Assembly: GCA_015501055.1 (NCBI GenBank)
Contig: JADNYV010000680.1
Span: 1-18,051 of the forward strand
Direction: 5' to 3'
DNA from: Mucidula mucida
Taxonomy: Eukaryota; Basidiomycota; Agaricomycetes; Agaricales; Physalacriaceae
DNA: 18,051 nucleotides
The notes under the pieces are model-generated. The model was not told the DNA's origin and did no database searches. It worked only from the letters and a program-made list of their open reading frames with translations. Position numbers and translations under genes: made by a program. Numbering within the stretch: position 1 is the first letter of the stretch; each line of letters opens with the position of its first letter. Shown piece by piece: positions 10,560 through 18,051 of the stretch.

Positions 10560-10900
10560 TCATCGTCTCACTCTTCCGCTCCAGCAATTTGCTGAAAAAA
10601 TCTTCTTGCATGACCTGGGGCCCACCTGAACCAGTGCTTCGACCTCGTTCCATTCGACCTCCCCTTCATCGCCGGGTTCTTGTATAGCTAGCGCCACCGT
10701 ATGCATAACCTTTGTCCCTTCCGGCTTTGATGTGGAACTCCCTCCGGAAAATGTACGCCCAGTACGAGCGCTCTGCAATGTATTCAATCCCCTTTTCGAT
10801 GATTTGTTGACCGAGAAGAGCCATCACGTTTCCGTTTTCCCCATTCCGAATCTGGACGGCAACAGGATGTGCAGCACCCGTTTGGAAATAAATCGTACAT
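10560..10900 (-). other. Unrecognised open frames downstream of the second F-box gene
   Basis: On the minus strand one frame is open from the F-box stop region to TGA at 10666-10668. It reads IRNGENGNVMALLGQQIIEK and then IEYIAERSYWAYIFRREF. A second frame (10787-10560) reads VMHTVALAIQEPGDEGEVEW. The composition looks protein-like, but I recognise no family. It could be extra 3' exons of the F-box gene, reached by an intron ending AG at about 10923, or the remnant of another gene. The evidence is weak. Confidence 0.3.
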
Positions 10901-12409
10901 TCATCTGAGATTTGAGTTATCCACTGCTATCATTACATGTACACCATTGCTCTCTACCGTCAACACTGAAACGTTAATCCATAATAAGCGCCTCAACTCG
11001 ACCGCGCGCACTTTGCTCAAAATACATGTTGAACGTTCGGGGAAGATAATGAGGAATGATGTTTTCCCGAACGTCAGCCAACTTTCCTGCATAACCTCGA
11101 TCATGAAAACTAGAGCTGGCACGGAGAGAAGCACAAGAACGTCGTCGAGCTCGCGAAATACTGCGTGAGGAATGTGGTTCGTTACGACCGATTTAGATAG
11201 TGAAGAGAATTCGTTCTCATGGAAGTCCGTGACGCTTAAAGCAAAGCCGAGTTCTTTGAGAACACGGTTTGGGGCCTTGGCGAGGCGGCGTAAGATAGTC
11301 AGAGTCAGCCGACTGTTCATATCCTTCTTGCCGCTGATGGCAAGAGGAAGGCAAAGGTTTGGAACACGACTGACGTCAATATCAACGCCGTGAAGACTCA
11401 TCAGGGCGAATTCTGAAAACACCAGTGAGACAGTAAATATAGACAGATGACCGCATGATGTACCGTCGTACTCCTCATTGTCCATTGCCTCTTCGATCCA
11501 GAGAATCTGTAGCGATGAGGCCGTTCTTTCAACGATATTGTTGACTCTGGCCGCCAGAGATTCGTCGTAGGGTCTCCCGACACGAAGTGTCATACGGTGC
11601 ACACTCTGGAGAGGAGAAGTCGTTGAATGACCCATGAGATCGGTCAAACACAGGCCACTTTCCCTAACCATGTCGAGGACTAGACTGTCGAGGTGGAGCG
11701 TCGGCCGAGGTGCTTTGATGGCCGAAAGCCACCGCGTACCAACGAACTCTGGAGTCATCGTGCCGGGAGGTGTGAATGCTGTTACGGGACGGATGAAATC
11801 GAAAGCTTGTTGGTTACTAGGGAAAGGCTTGTCGGGATTGATGTCGACACTGTAGACGTGTATGTCGAGAACCTTGAGGGCGGACATTTTACTTAGCATA
11901 AAGAGTAAACGAGTTCCTTGGATTGCAACGAAAGCAAGTCGAAGATGGTGGAGGGACGTGAGGGAAGTCAGACTTCGTTCAAAGGCATCATTATCGTGTA
12001 GACCTATGAAGTTGAATTGACAGATGTCGAGGGATTGGAGATTGGTCATTTTGGAAAGTAGCATTGGAAGAAGTGAGGACTCGTTGATCGACGGCGAGGA
12101 ACTCGTCCTCCGGATAATTTCCTTCGCGTATGGACCAGAATCGTTGATGAATAATCGGCGGGTCAATGAAAGCAACTCTGAAGGGAGGTCAAGAAGATTC
12201 TGTAAAGCCGCCGTCGCTTTGGTTTCCGACCAGTCAAGCGAGATGTAACCAAACTCTTTCTCCCGAATGAAAGGAATTAGATCTTTCCAAAGAAACGCAG
12301 GCAGGTAGAAGTTCCCGTTCTCGCGGTCCCTTAGACGCTCAACCTTCGGGATGTCATGCTCGGGACCAACGAAGTCGTTCAGGATTTTGAGCTTGATTTC
12401 CAAAGGCAT
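10901..12409 (-). CDS. F-box / LRR-like protein, 502 aa (485 aa if the 51-nt intron is removed)
   Basis: The start MPLEIKLKILNDF resembles the first helix of an F-box, suggesting an SCF adaptor, although the rest of the F-box is weak. LRR-like segments follow (MTNLQSLDICQF, LTSLHHLRLAFVAI, MSALKVLDIHVY, LHLDSLVLDMV, LQSVHRMTLRVG). A GTACAT...TTTTCAG segment (plus 11463-11413, 51 nt) lies in frame without stops. Removing it joins EEYD to EFALMSLHGVD, a smoother reading, so it is probably an intron. A 5'-UTR intron is possible at 12487-12429 (GTAGTA...CAG). The gene is not evidently a paralogue of the F-box gene at 4915. Agaricomycetes carry large lineage-specific families of such proteins. Extra exons downstream of the stop are possible. 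Confidence 0.75.
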   Translation of the reverse strand: MPLEIKLKILNDFVGPEHDIPKVERLRDRENGNFYLPAFLWKDLIPFIREKEFGYISLDWSETKATAALQNLLDLPSELLSLTRRLFINDSGPYAKEIIRRTSSSPSINESSLLPMLLSKMTNLQSLDICQFNFIGLHDNDAFERSLTSLTSLHHLRLAFVAIQGTRLLFMLSKMSALKVLDIHVYSVDINPDKPFPSNQQAFDFIRPVTAFTPPGTMTPEFVGTRWLSAIKAPRPTLHLDSLVLDMVRESGLCLTDLMGHSTTSPLQSVHRMTLRVGRPYDESLAARVNNIVERTASSLQILWIEEAMDNEEYDGTSCGHLSIFTVSLVFSEFALMSLHGVDIDVSRVPNLCLPLAISGKKDMNSRLTLTILRRLAKAPNRVLKELGFALSVTDFHENEFSSLSKSVVTNHIPHAVFRELDDVLVLLSVPALVFMIEVMQESWLTFGKTSFLIIFPERSTCILSKVRAVELRRLLWINVSVLTVESNGVHVMIAVDNSNLR

Positions 12410-12884
12410 TAAGTAGACAGGGCGCGTTCTGTCGTTCTAAGCATCATGTTAAGCAGTCAGTAGGAAATCATTGCTGGTTTGTACTACCTGCATCGTCGAC
12501 AGCGGCTCAAGTTGATGGTGAAAGACAAAGAAGCTGACAGTGATTCTGAAAGAGGTTTATATCATCCGCGCCACGTGTTTTCATCATCTTTCAACGCACA
12601 CGTTCTATGCGCACTTGAATGTAAGCAGGAATCGTGGCACTCAGAATAGGACACATTGAAAGATCAGAAGGCTCGGACGACTTCCAGCGCGTCTTTGGCG
12701 CGTCCAACTCTCATCTGTGCCATTTACTCGGGGATTTCGGCCCGAATCCATGTAACTTCGATTAGGGTTCTGCCCTCTCATTCGGGATTCTCAACTCTGT
12801 CATTAACCACCATGATACCGTCAACGAGCCGACCGCATAGATATAGGCAAGTCACCATACTGATTTGCACTGTAACATCAATGA
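12410..12884. promoter_or_regulatory. Divergent intergenic region with TATA-like and CACGTG elements
   Basis: 475 bp between the start of the F-box gene (-) and the DUF202 gene (+). On the minus strand TATAAA lies at 12556-12561, about 147 nt from the F-box ATG. A CACGTG palindrome sits at 12572-12577, the core of bHLH (E-box) sites. The spacing fits a TATA-driven transcript whose 5' UTR contains the 59-nt intron proposed at 12429-12487. Nothing else is recognised. Confidence 0.4.
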
Positions 12885-13591
12885 ATGACCCGAAAGTTCA
12901 GGGGACACCGTCGAGAATCCTATGTAGTCTCTGACCTACCAGAATTGGTGGAGTTCCGTGCACGCCAACGCACATTCCACGGAGCATACAGCCGCACCGC
13001 ACTTGGAAATCTAGGCTACTCGTTGACCATTCTCCGCCTGTTTGACCGCAGATTCTATAAAAGTCGGTCTTTCTCGTTTCAATACAGAGCTGTCATTTAC
13101 TTGTATACTCTTAAGTCGGTCTGTTGTTTGCTATTCTATCGGGCTTGCTCTTCCTGCTCGCATTCATTCGCTCGAGGCACTCTCATCACGACTTTGCCGA
13201 CCAGCTTGAAACTACTAGCTCTCCGCCAACGACAGATGGAGTACCAGTACCAGAGGCACAACAAAACGTGTCCAGTAACGAGGAGGACGGTGGAGTGGAG
13301 GACAGTGATGAAGGCACTAGGCATGGCGATTGCGAAGAACATGAAGGGGTTGAGGGCCAAACCAACATAAGCGGTGAGGTAGGAGATGAACCTCATCCTG
13401 AGTGCGTGAAGTCGCGTCGAGATGTTTTCAAACAACCAGGCCGCTATAACGACATAATCAGCACAGCTGGACAAGAGAATACGCGCATATTTGGGCGTCC
13501 ATTCATCACAGCTGGATGGATAGTTGTTGGTGTCACTGGAGTTGTTGCCGCCGTGGAGATTGGCCTGCTGGTTTTGATATTTAAAGTATAA
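12885..13591 (+). CDS. DUF202 (YidH-like) membrane protein, 217 aa (2 exons)
   Basis: Exons 12885-13062 and 13116-13591 total 654 nt. The first exon carries the family signature ARQRTFHGAYSRTALGNLGY, followed by TILRLFDRRFYK. The split codon A|TC then opens the second membrane segment, IGLLFAILSGLLFLLAFI. After a long polar, acidic loop (about residues 85-185, with EEDGGVEDSDEG) comes a last membrane helix, PFITAGWIVVGVTGVVAAVE, near the C-terminus. Three predicted membrane segments fit DUF202 proteins, whose function is unknown; membranes such as the vacuole or plasma membrane are plausible. The start is uncertain: ATG 12885 is the first in-frame ATG, but a further upstream exon is possible. 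The donor GTCGGT is weak, and the intron (13063-13115, 53 nt) is bracketed by a 10-bp direct repeat. Confidence 0.83.
13061..13122 (+). repeat. 10-bp direct repeat bracketing the DUF202 intron
   Basis: AAGTCGGTCT occurs at 13061-13070 (across the donor) and again at 13113-13122 (across the acceptor), 52 bp apart. Both splice junctions lie inside the repeat copies. Confidence 0.8.
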
Positions 13592-13794
13592 TCATTTCGC
13601 ATACAGTAGGGAAATAGCATTATGCAGGACTCTCAGAGACTCGATAACTCGTCATTGTTGCTGTGCGAAGGTGATTGAGAAGGTTACCTGGGTAGCACAA
13701 TGTGGTCAACATGAGAGAAATTGAACGAGCGGCAAGTTCCGAAGGTTGAGTCAATAGCGATGTGGCTGTGCATCTCAAGTGGATTTCAACCGTC
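13592..13794. other. Intergenic between DUF202 and the Spp2-like gene
   Basis: 203 bp with a short AT-rich 3' flank of the DUF202 gene and the presumed promoter of the next gene. The Spp2 frame is open upstream to a GTG at 13762, but the first ATG is at 13795. Confidence 0.35.
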
Positions 13795-15078
13795 ATGAGC
13801 GGACAACCGGTCTCCTTCACTGTACGACGACCGACGCCGGTGTCGCGTGCATCGTCTGGCGCGGAATCCGACTCATCTTTTAAAGTGCCATCTCTACCGC
13901 ACCACCGCGTATCGCACTTAAATGATTCGGTTCCGGGCAGTCCGCTTTCTCAAAGCCTGACATCCTCGCCAGCCCCGGAGCCTTACTCTGATAGCGACGA
14001 TGATGAAGACGAGAAAGATGAACTAGTAGATGCGTTTGATAGGCTGAACGGTGCCCAGCGGTGTGTTCATCCATTGACTCTGCATTTGCAGCCTTTTCAA
14101 CTCACATCAGAACTCTTCAATCATTCTATTAGGGTTAATCCACGGAAACGAGCAGCTCCTCAAGGCCCTCTAGTCATTCCTGCCTTGAAGAACAAGGACT
14201 GGCGTGCCCTCGCTCGCAAGCGCCGTACTGCCGGTCAATTTTTGCCTCCAACCGCTCAAGTAGGCGCGGATGGCAGTGTCGGAGGACTGGGTACCAAAGA
14301 CACCATCAGCTCAGGACCTGTCTTGCAAGGGATCCAGTTGCGTCGCAAGGAACAGGTAGTTCAGGATGAGCAGCAGGTTGCGGTGGAAGAGGATGTCACG
14401 ATGGAAACTGTCATCGAAGAGACTGAAGACCAGAAAGCTCTGCGTGCCATCCTGGCGGCGGACACGGACGGAATAGAGGGCCCCCAGATAGATATCATTC
14501 CCACTCCAGTTTCTGAACAGGACGCGTACAAGCAAGACGTCGACGAGCTCCCGGAACAGGCTACACTTGCCGATTACAACAGGGTGCCGGTATCCCAGTT
14601 CGGTGCTGCCATGTTGAGAGGAATGGGCTGGAAGGAAGGCCAAGCAGCGTCTCGACAACCTGGCAAGGGTATCATTGAACCCTACCTCCCAGAGGCTAGA
14701 CCAGCGCTGCTTGGCATTGGTGCCAAGGAGCAGGAAGTTTACGACGATGGGTCCAAGAAGCGTAAAGGACCTATTAGGCCCGAGAAGAGATATGTTCCAG
14801 TTGTCAAGTTGGCGAGGGAGGGATCAGAGAAGCGGGAAAGGTCTGCTTCGCCTCGTCGGAGAGGACATGATTCCTCTCGTTCGTCTCGACGAGGTTCACC
14901 GGATCGAGGCTACGATGACAGACGTGATGGCCGCAGTAGTGAAAGCAGTCGGCGAGATCGTGACGGTCGACGAGACGACAGGGACAGACGGGATGACAGA
15001 GGCAGGCGAGACGACAGAGACAAGCGCGATGACTATGACCGGTCAAGAGATTCAAGTCGCAAGTCTCGAAAATATTGA
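13795..15078 (+). CDS. SPP2: Spp2-like G-patch pre-mRNA splicing factor, 403 aa
   Basis: Spp2/GPKOW/MOS2 proteins act in the spliceosome; the G-patch of yeast Spp2 activates the DEAH helicase Prp2 (family knowledge). Visible features, in order: a Ser/Pro-rich N-terminus, an acidic patch (DSDDDEDEKDE), PLVIPALKNKDWRALARKRR, and a G-patch-type segment (VPVSQFGAAMLRGMGWKEG, ~residues 236-260) continuing to GKGIIEPYLPEARPALLGIG. A charged C-terminal tail is rich in RD/RS dipeptides (from ~residue 330), with imperfect RDDRDRRDDR repeats. A GTGTGT...TTAG segment at 14061-14132 (72 nt) is stop-free and in frame. Splicing it joins GAQR to VNPRKR and removes an unlikely insert, so I call it an intron. 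The start is ATG 13795, the first in frame. Confidence 0.88.
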   Translation: MSGQPVSFTVRRPTPVSRASSGAESDSSFKVPSLPHHRVSHLNDSVPGSPLSQSLTSSPAPEPYSDSDDDEDEKDELVDAFDRLNGAQRCVHPLTLHLQPFQLTSELFNHSIRVNPRKRAAPQGPLVIPALKNKDWRALARKRRTAGQFLPPTAQVGADGSVGGLGTKDTISSGPVLQGIQLRRKEQVVQDEQQVAVEEDVTMETVIEETEDQKALRAILAADTDGIEGPQIDIIPTPVSEQDAYKQDVDELPEQATLADYNRVPVSQFGAAMLRGMGWKEGQAASRQPGKGIIEPYLPEARPALLGIGAKEQEVYDDGSKKRKGPIRPEKRYVPVVKLAREGSEKRERSASPRRRGHDSSRSSRRGSPDRGYDDRRDGRSSESSRRDRDGRRDDRDRRDDRGRRDDRDKRDDYDRSRDSSRKSRKY

Positions 15079-15195
15079 TTGCCACAATATTGTACATCTT
15101 TTTTTCTATCTGCTGTCAATCCTTCGTTGCTTATGTATTGTGAATACCAGACGCTCTACCAGCGCACCACACGTCATGCTCGGGCGACAGCAGGT

Positions 15196-16777
15196 ATGGA
15201 CGTGGCTGATTGGCAGTTGGTAGTCGCTCTGCGCAAGCTTCTCTTCTCATCCATGACCATTTCTTTTACACCCGCGCTCGGCGAGATCGTGCATATCGCG
15301 GTGAAGCATGATGCCACCAGCGCGCGGCTTCGATTTACTGCTGTTCTTTTTGTTCACGAGTACCGATATTACGAGACCAGTGGTGCTAAGGTGCAGATCT
15401 GGTCGGACGTCCCGACAACCTCAGATTCATGGGAAGCGCGGAATTTCGAAAGTAGTGAAGGCCAGAGTCGACGTTCGTCGATGAGCGACGAGATGGATTT
15501 TGACCAGGTCGTGCTGTCGTTGACTGTGAATGCGCCTTTAAAGGCGACTACGAGATCATACTCTTTCACCTATCGAATTCTTTATCCCAGTGGCGAGGTC
15601 AAATGGCTGGGAACCGCAAGGACGAATGGGGAGTTTATTTTCCAACGACATTGTAAGCCCCGCATGTACGTTTGCCTGGCGCAGTCTTTGGACATGATTA
15701 ACTCTACACAAACAGTAGACTTGACCTTACTGGAAGGCTCTCAAATGAGTACGTTGTTGCATCTCTTATCTATATCCAAGTAGCTAATCTCCGCTCTTCA
15801 AGTCTCTCGCTCCAATTGAACGAGTCTTTGCGCCGATTACAAGCATCCGAGTATGTCTAAATGTCAGACTTTTGTTTTTGTTTTTGTTTCTCAAACTGTC
15901 AAGTGCGGGAAAGACCTCGACCATGCCATTGCGAGTTCAGGCGGCGCGACCGCTTTCGCTTTCTGAATTGGGCGAATCTGAATTGCCGACGATCCTGGAA
16001 GAGCCGGATGCGTGTGCAGATGAGGTGGAAAAGAGCTCGCCCGTTCGCGTTATGTCTCGGAATGATGATCTGTTTCCTTTGCCGCCGAAACGGATATGGT
16101 GTGTTGCAAGCTATTGCTTTGGGCGTTGATTTGACTCACGGGAGAATATCAGTGAAACGATTTCTCGGGCAGTGCCAGCAGATGCGTCTGCTTCCAGTTC
16201 AACGAAACGTTTACGGTATCTCTACAAAACACTTTCGTTCGTTCCAACACAACTCACTAGAACATAGAAGAGGAGCCATTTCGTTGACTGAGCCTCCATC
16301 CGAGTATGTTAGACTCAAGATTGTCACCTCACACTGCTCATCCTTGTCAGACGACCTCCAAGTAGTCTTTGTCCACCAACACCCGAACCCAAAAGCACGC
16401 CCCTGATGCTCTGGGGCTGGGTGCTCGACCAGGGCATCTACGAGCCCGGGACGCTCCCGATCTGCAGCTCGCTCTCCGAGCGGTACGAGCGCTTCGTCAA
16501 GGCGATGAAAACGGCGCGCGTCAGTGATGCCGCGCGGTTCAAGGGCTTCGTCAGCATCACGCGCCTGGGCCAGCCCATGTCGCAGTTTTGCTTTCACTTT
16601 GCGTCGAATAGGAATAAGAAGGACCGGAGGAAAAGGCTGTCGAATGAGGAGATTGTTAGGCTGATGGATGTCGCGGGGACGAGGAGGTGGCCTGGATGGA
16701 TTGAGGTTCCGGGGTCGGCGTCGGCGTCGTATCTTGAGGTTGAGATGTCAGGTCCAGCGTTGAGTGGTGAATTTTAA
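15196..16777 (+). CDS. Hypothetical protein, 425 aa, unrecognised family (7 exons)
   Basis: Exons 15196-15652, 15716-15748 (or from 15719), 15784-15850, 15904-16098, 16153-16215, 16268-16303 and 16351-16777. The total is 1278 nt, phases agree at every junction, and there is no internal stop. The N-terminal ~150 residues look like a beta-rich domain (ISFTPALGEIVHIAV, ARLRFTAVLFVHEYRYYE, GAKVQIWSDVP). A variable Ser/Pro/Glu-rich middle (ELPTILEEPDACADEVEKSS, PPTPEPKSTP) separates it from a C-terminal part with MLWGWVLDQGIYEPG, RFKGFVSITRLGQPMSQFCF and RWPGWIEVPG. I do not recognise the family; a carbohydrate-binding or glycosidase N-terminal fold is only a speculation from the beta-rich pattern. 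It starts 117 bp after the Spp2-like stop and ends 20 bp from the convergent RBM18-like gene, so the transcripts probably overlap at their 3' ends. Intron 2 is only 35 nt. Confidence 0.78.
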
Positions 16778-16797
16778 GCAGAAGGATGTATTAACGA

Positions 16798-17835
16798 CTA
16801 TGCAGTGGTAGTGGTATTCAATGTGTCTGGTTTCCGTTTCACAATCTTGACTCCGGCCAACAGTGATTTCTTCTTTTCTGGTATCTTTGGCTTTGGTGGT
16901 AGAGCAACCAAAGGCTTTGGTAGATCTACGAATGAAGGCTTGGGTGGTAGACGGGCTGACGGGCCCTTGGTGGGTCTCCGCGGCAAACTAGTCGCTTGCA
17001 GACTCTGTTCTGGTTTGGACGGCAAAGAAGCGGACATGGTTTTTGGATCGGCCGGTAATGAGGCAGCCTCCATCTGCCGTAGTTTAGCCTCCATCATTGC
17101 AATCTTGTCATTCGTACTGCAATCTGATTAATCAAAGAGCAGGAAATGGAGCAGGCCACTTACTTGTTTCTTTTGGCGCTCTTGTCCTTTAACATGCTCA
17201 AGGCTGTTGGACGACCACTCTCCATCAAGGTCTTCCTGCGAACGACGCCGCCATTTGACGTATAGTCGGGTGCTTGGGCGGCGTACGTTACGATGAGGGT
17301 CTTCCCTCTCAAGGGCTTGCCGTGTGCGGCGGTAATGGCTTTGTCGGCATGCTAGAAAAGGATGCAGTCAACGGCGTTGCTCAAAGACGGCACGACCACG
17401 TGGGATAAAAAGAAAAAGAGCCCATGTCGAGGCCTGCAAACATCCATCCATCATACCCATAAACACAACCAGACAAGGAGCGGAAACAATGAGAGGATGC
17501 TCTACAGATGGAATGAAAAGCGACTCACGTCCGGATGCTCGTATTCGATAAATGCGAATCCTCTTGGTTTGCCTTTATTGGGTCCAGAGTGGTGGAAGAG
17601 AAAGTCGAATGTGGAGATGGGGCCAAATCTGGAGAAGTATTGTAATAGAGCGAATCTATATGCGTCAATTAGAGACTGATGATTGCCTTTCATGGACGAC
17701 TGACTCGTCGACAGCGGGGCTTAGATTGCCCACGAATATGCGGTCTTTGCAGAGAATAGTTTCATTGGAACTAGAGGGACCGGCTTCAGGCTCTGTGGAG
17801 GAGGAGGAAGGATACGACAAGTGTTCGCTGGTCAT
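16798..17835 (-). CDS. RBM18-like RNA-binding protein with one RRM, 254 aa (4 exons)
   Basis: Exons on the minus strand: 17835-17705, 17655-17529, 17351-17164 and 17116-16798, total 765 nt. A single RRM spans ~residues 31-110: RNP2 is RIFVGNL (32-38) and RNP1 is KGKPRGFAFIEY (71-82), with FALLQYFSRFG and FDFLFHHSG between them. The FDFLFH-SG-G-PRG spacing and the helix DKIAMMEAKLRQ after the RRM match RBM18 (FDFLFHKSG; AKIKAIEAKL). The C-terminal tail is rich in Pro/Lys (LPPKP-type repeats, IPEKKK), possibly disordered. RBM18 proteins are presumed nuclear RNA binders of poorly known role. Intron 2 is long for this window (177 nt, GTGAGT...CTAG); the other introns are 47-49 nt. It is head-to-head with the gene at 17901 and tail-to-tail with the 425-aa gene. 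Confidence 0.88.
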
Positions 17836-17900
17836 AGTTGCAAGTCAAGTGTAGTGACGGTGGTCGCGTGATTGTGACATTCGCGCTCTTTCTACTTACC
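17836..17900. promoter_or_regulatory. 65-bp divergent promoter
   Basis: Separates the RBM18-like ATG (17835, minus) from the next ATG (17901, plus). The plus-strand side has a pyrimidine run (CGCTCTTTCTACTTACC) and an excellent start context, ACCATGG. No TATA box is seen. Confidence 0.45.
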
Positions 17901-18051
17901 ATGGCCCCGACTGCTGCATCGCGTCGCCGAACCCATTCGCGCCGACAGGCATCCGAAGACATTGAAGAAGGCTCCACACAAATCGCCGCTCGTGAAGATG
18001 TCGACGAGGAAGGAGAAGACGAAAAGCCGGCGCGTAGTCGCAAAGTCCGCA
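17901..18051 (+). CDS. N-terminal fragment of an unrecognised protein (continues past the window)
   Basis: ATG 17901 in ACCATGG context opens 50 codons to the window end. The sequence starts with a basic Arg/Ser-rich stretch (ASRRRTHSRRQ) and passes into an acidic one (EDVDEEGEDEKPARSRK). Such charged N-termini are common in nuclear fungal proteins and do not identify a family. The partly overlapping opposite-strand frame (18043-17786) looks like a shadow. Confidence 0.55.
   Translation, partial: MAPTAASRRRTHSRRQASEDIEEGSTQIAAREDVDEEGEDEKPARSRKVR

Noticed and set aside
14675..15223. 182-codon plus-strand ORF overlapping the Spp2-like 3' end
   Set aside because: A shifted-frame shadow produced by the repetitive RD/RS codons; the G-patch frame is the real one.
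15874..15892. (TTTTTG)n-like microsatellite
   Set aside because: It lies inside intron 3 of the 425-aa gene and is an ordinary pyrimidine-rich intron stretch.
16710..16732. GGCGTC tandem repeats
   Set aside because: Short in-frame repeat coding for Ser-Ala runs, with no sign of instability or function.

Overview
The window looks like gene-dense nuclear DNA from a filamentous basidiomycete, probably an agaricomycete. The evidence is many short introns (mostly 45-60 nt, GT...AG, with CTRAY-like branch sites), short intergenic gaps and the protein families present: fungal type-B carboxylesterase, F-box/LRR-like proteins, an SRPK-like kinase and a fungal DUF202 protein. I joined exons by hand using splice signals, reading phase and family motifs. 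The combined exon lengths of the esterase, homeodomain, DUF202, Spp2-like, RBM18-like, 161-aa and 425-aa genes are all exact multiples of three with no internal stop.

Layout. Positions 1-539 hold the 3' end of an Fcf2 rRNA-processing gene (+). About 1.7 kb without a convincing gene follows. 2308-4612 is a 14-exon secreted-type carboxylesterase/lipase (+). 4915-about 6400 is an F-box/LRR-like gene (+) broken by a 5-bp tandem duplication. 6712-7313 is a 161-aa unrecognised helical protein (-), divergent from a compact gene at 7383-8311 (+) that encodes three homeodomains in tandem. 8683-10125 is an SRPK-like kinase (+) with a reading-frame break just before the DFG motif. 10314-10458 is a decayed copy of the divergent promoter and of the first codons of both flanking genes (7264-7401). 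10901-12409 is a second F-box/LRR-like gene (-). 12885-13591 is a DUF202 membrane protein (+). 13795-15078 is an Spp2-like G-patch splicing factor (+). 15196-16777 is a seven-exon unrecognised gene (+). 16798-17835 is an RBM18-like RRM protein (-). 17901 to the end is the start of an unrecognised gene (+), head-to-head with the RBM18-like gene.

There is no operon-like logic. The RNA-processing genes (Fcf2, Spp2, RBM18) are housekeeping. The stretch from about 4.9 to 12.4 kb is accessory in character: two F-box genes, two frame breaks, a partial duplication and the triple-homeodomain gene. That last gene is the most unusual object here. It has three homeodomain repeats, two consecutive exons of identical 207-nt length, phase-2 introns at nearly the same codon of every recognition helix, and non-canonical residues at diagnostic DNA-contact positions.
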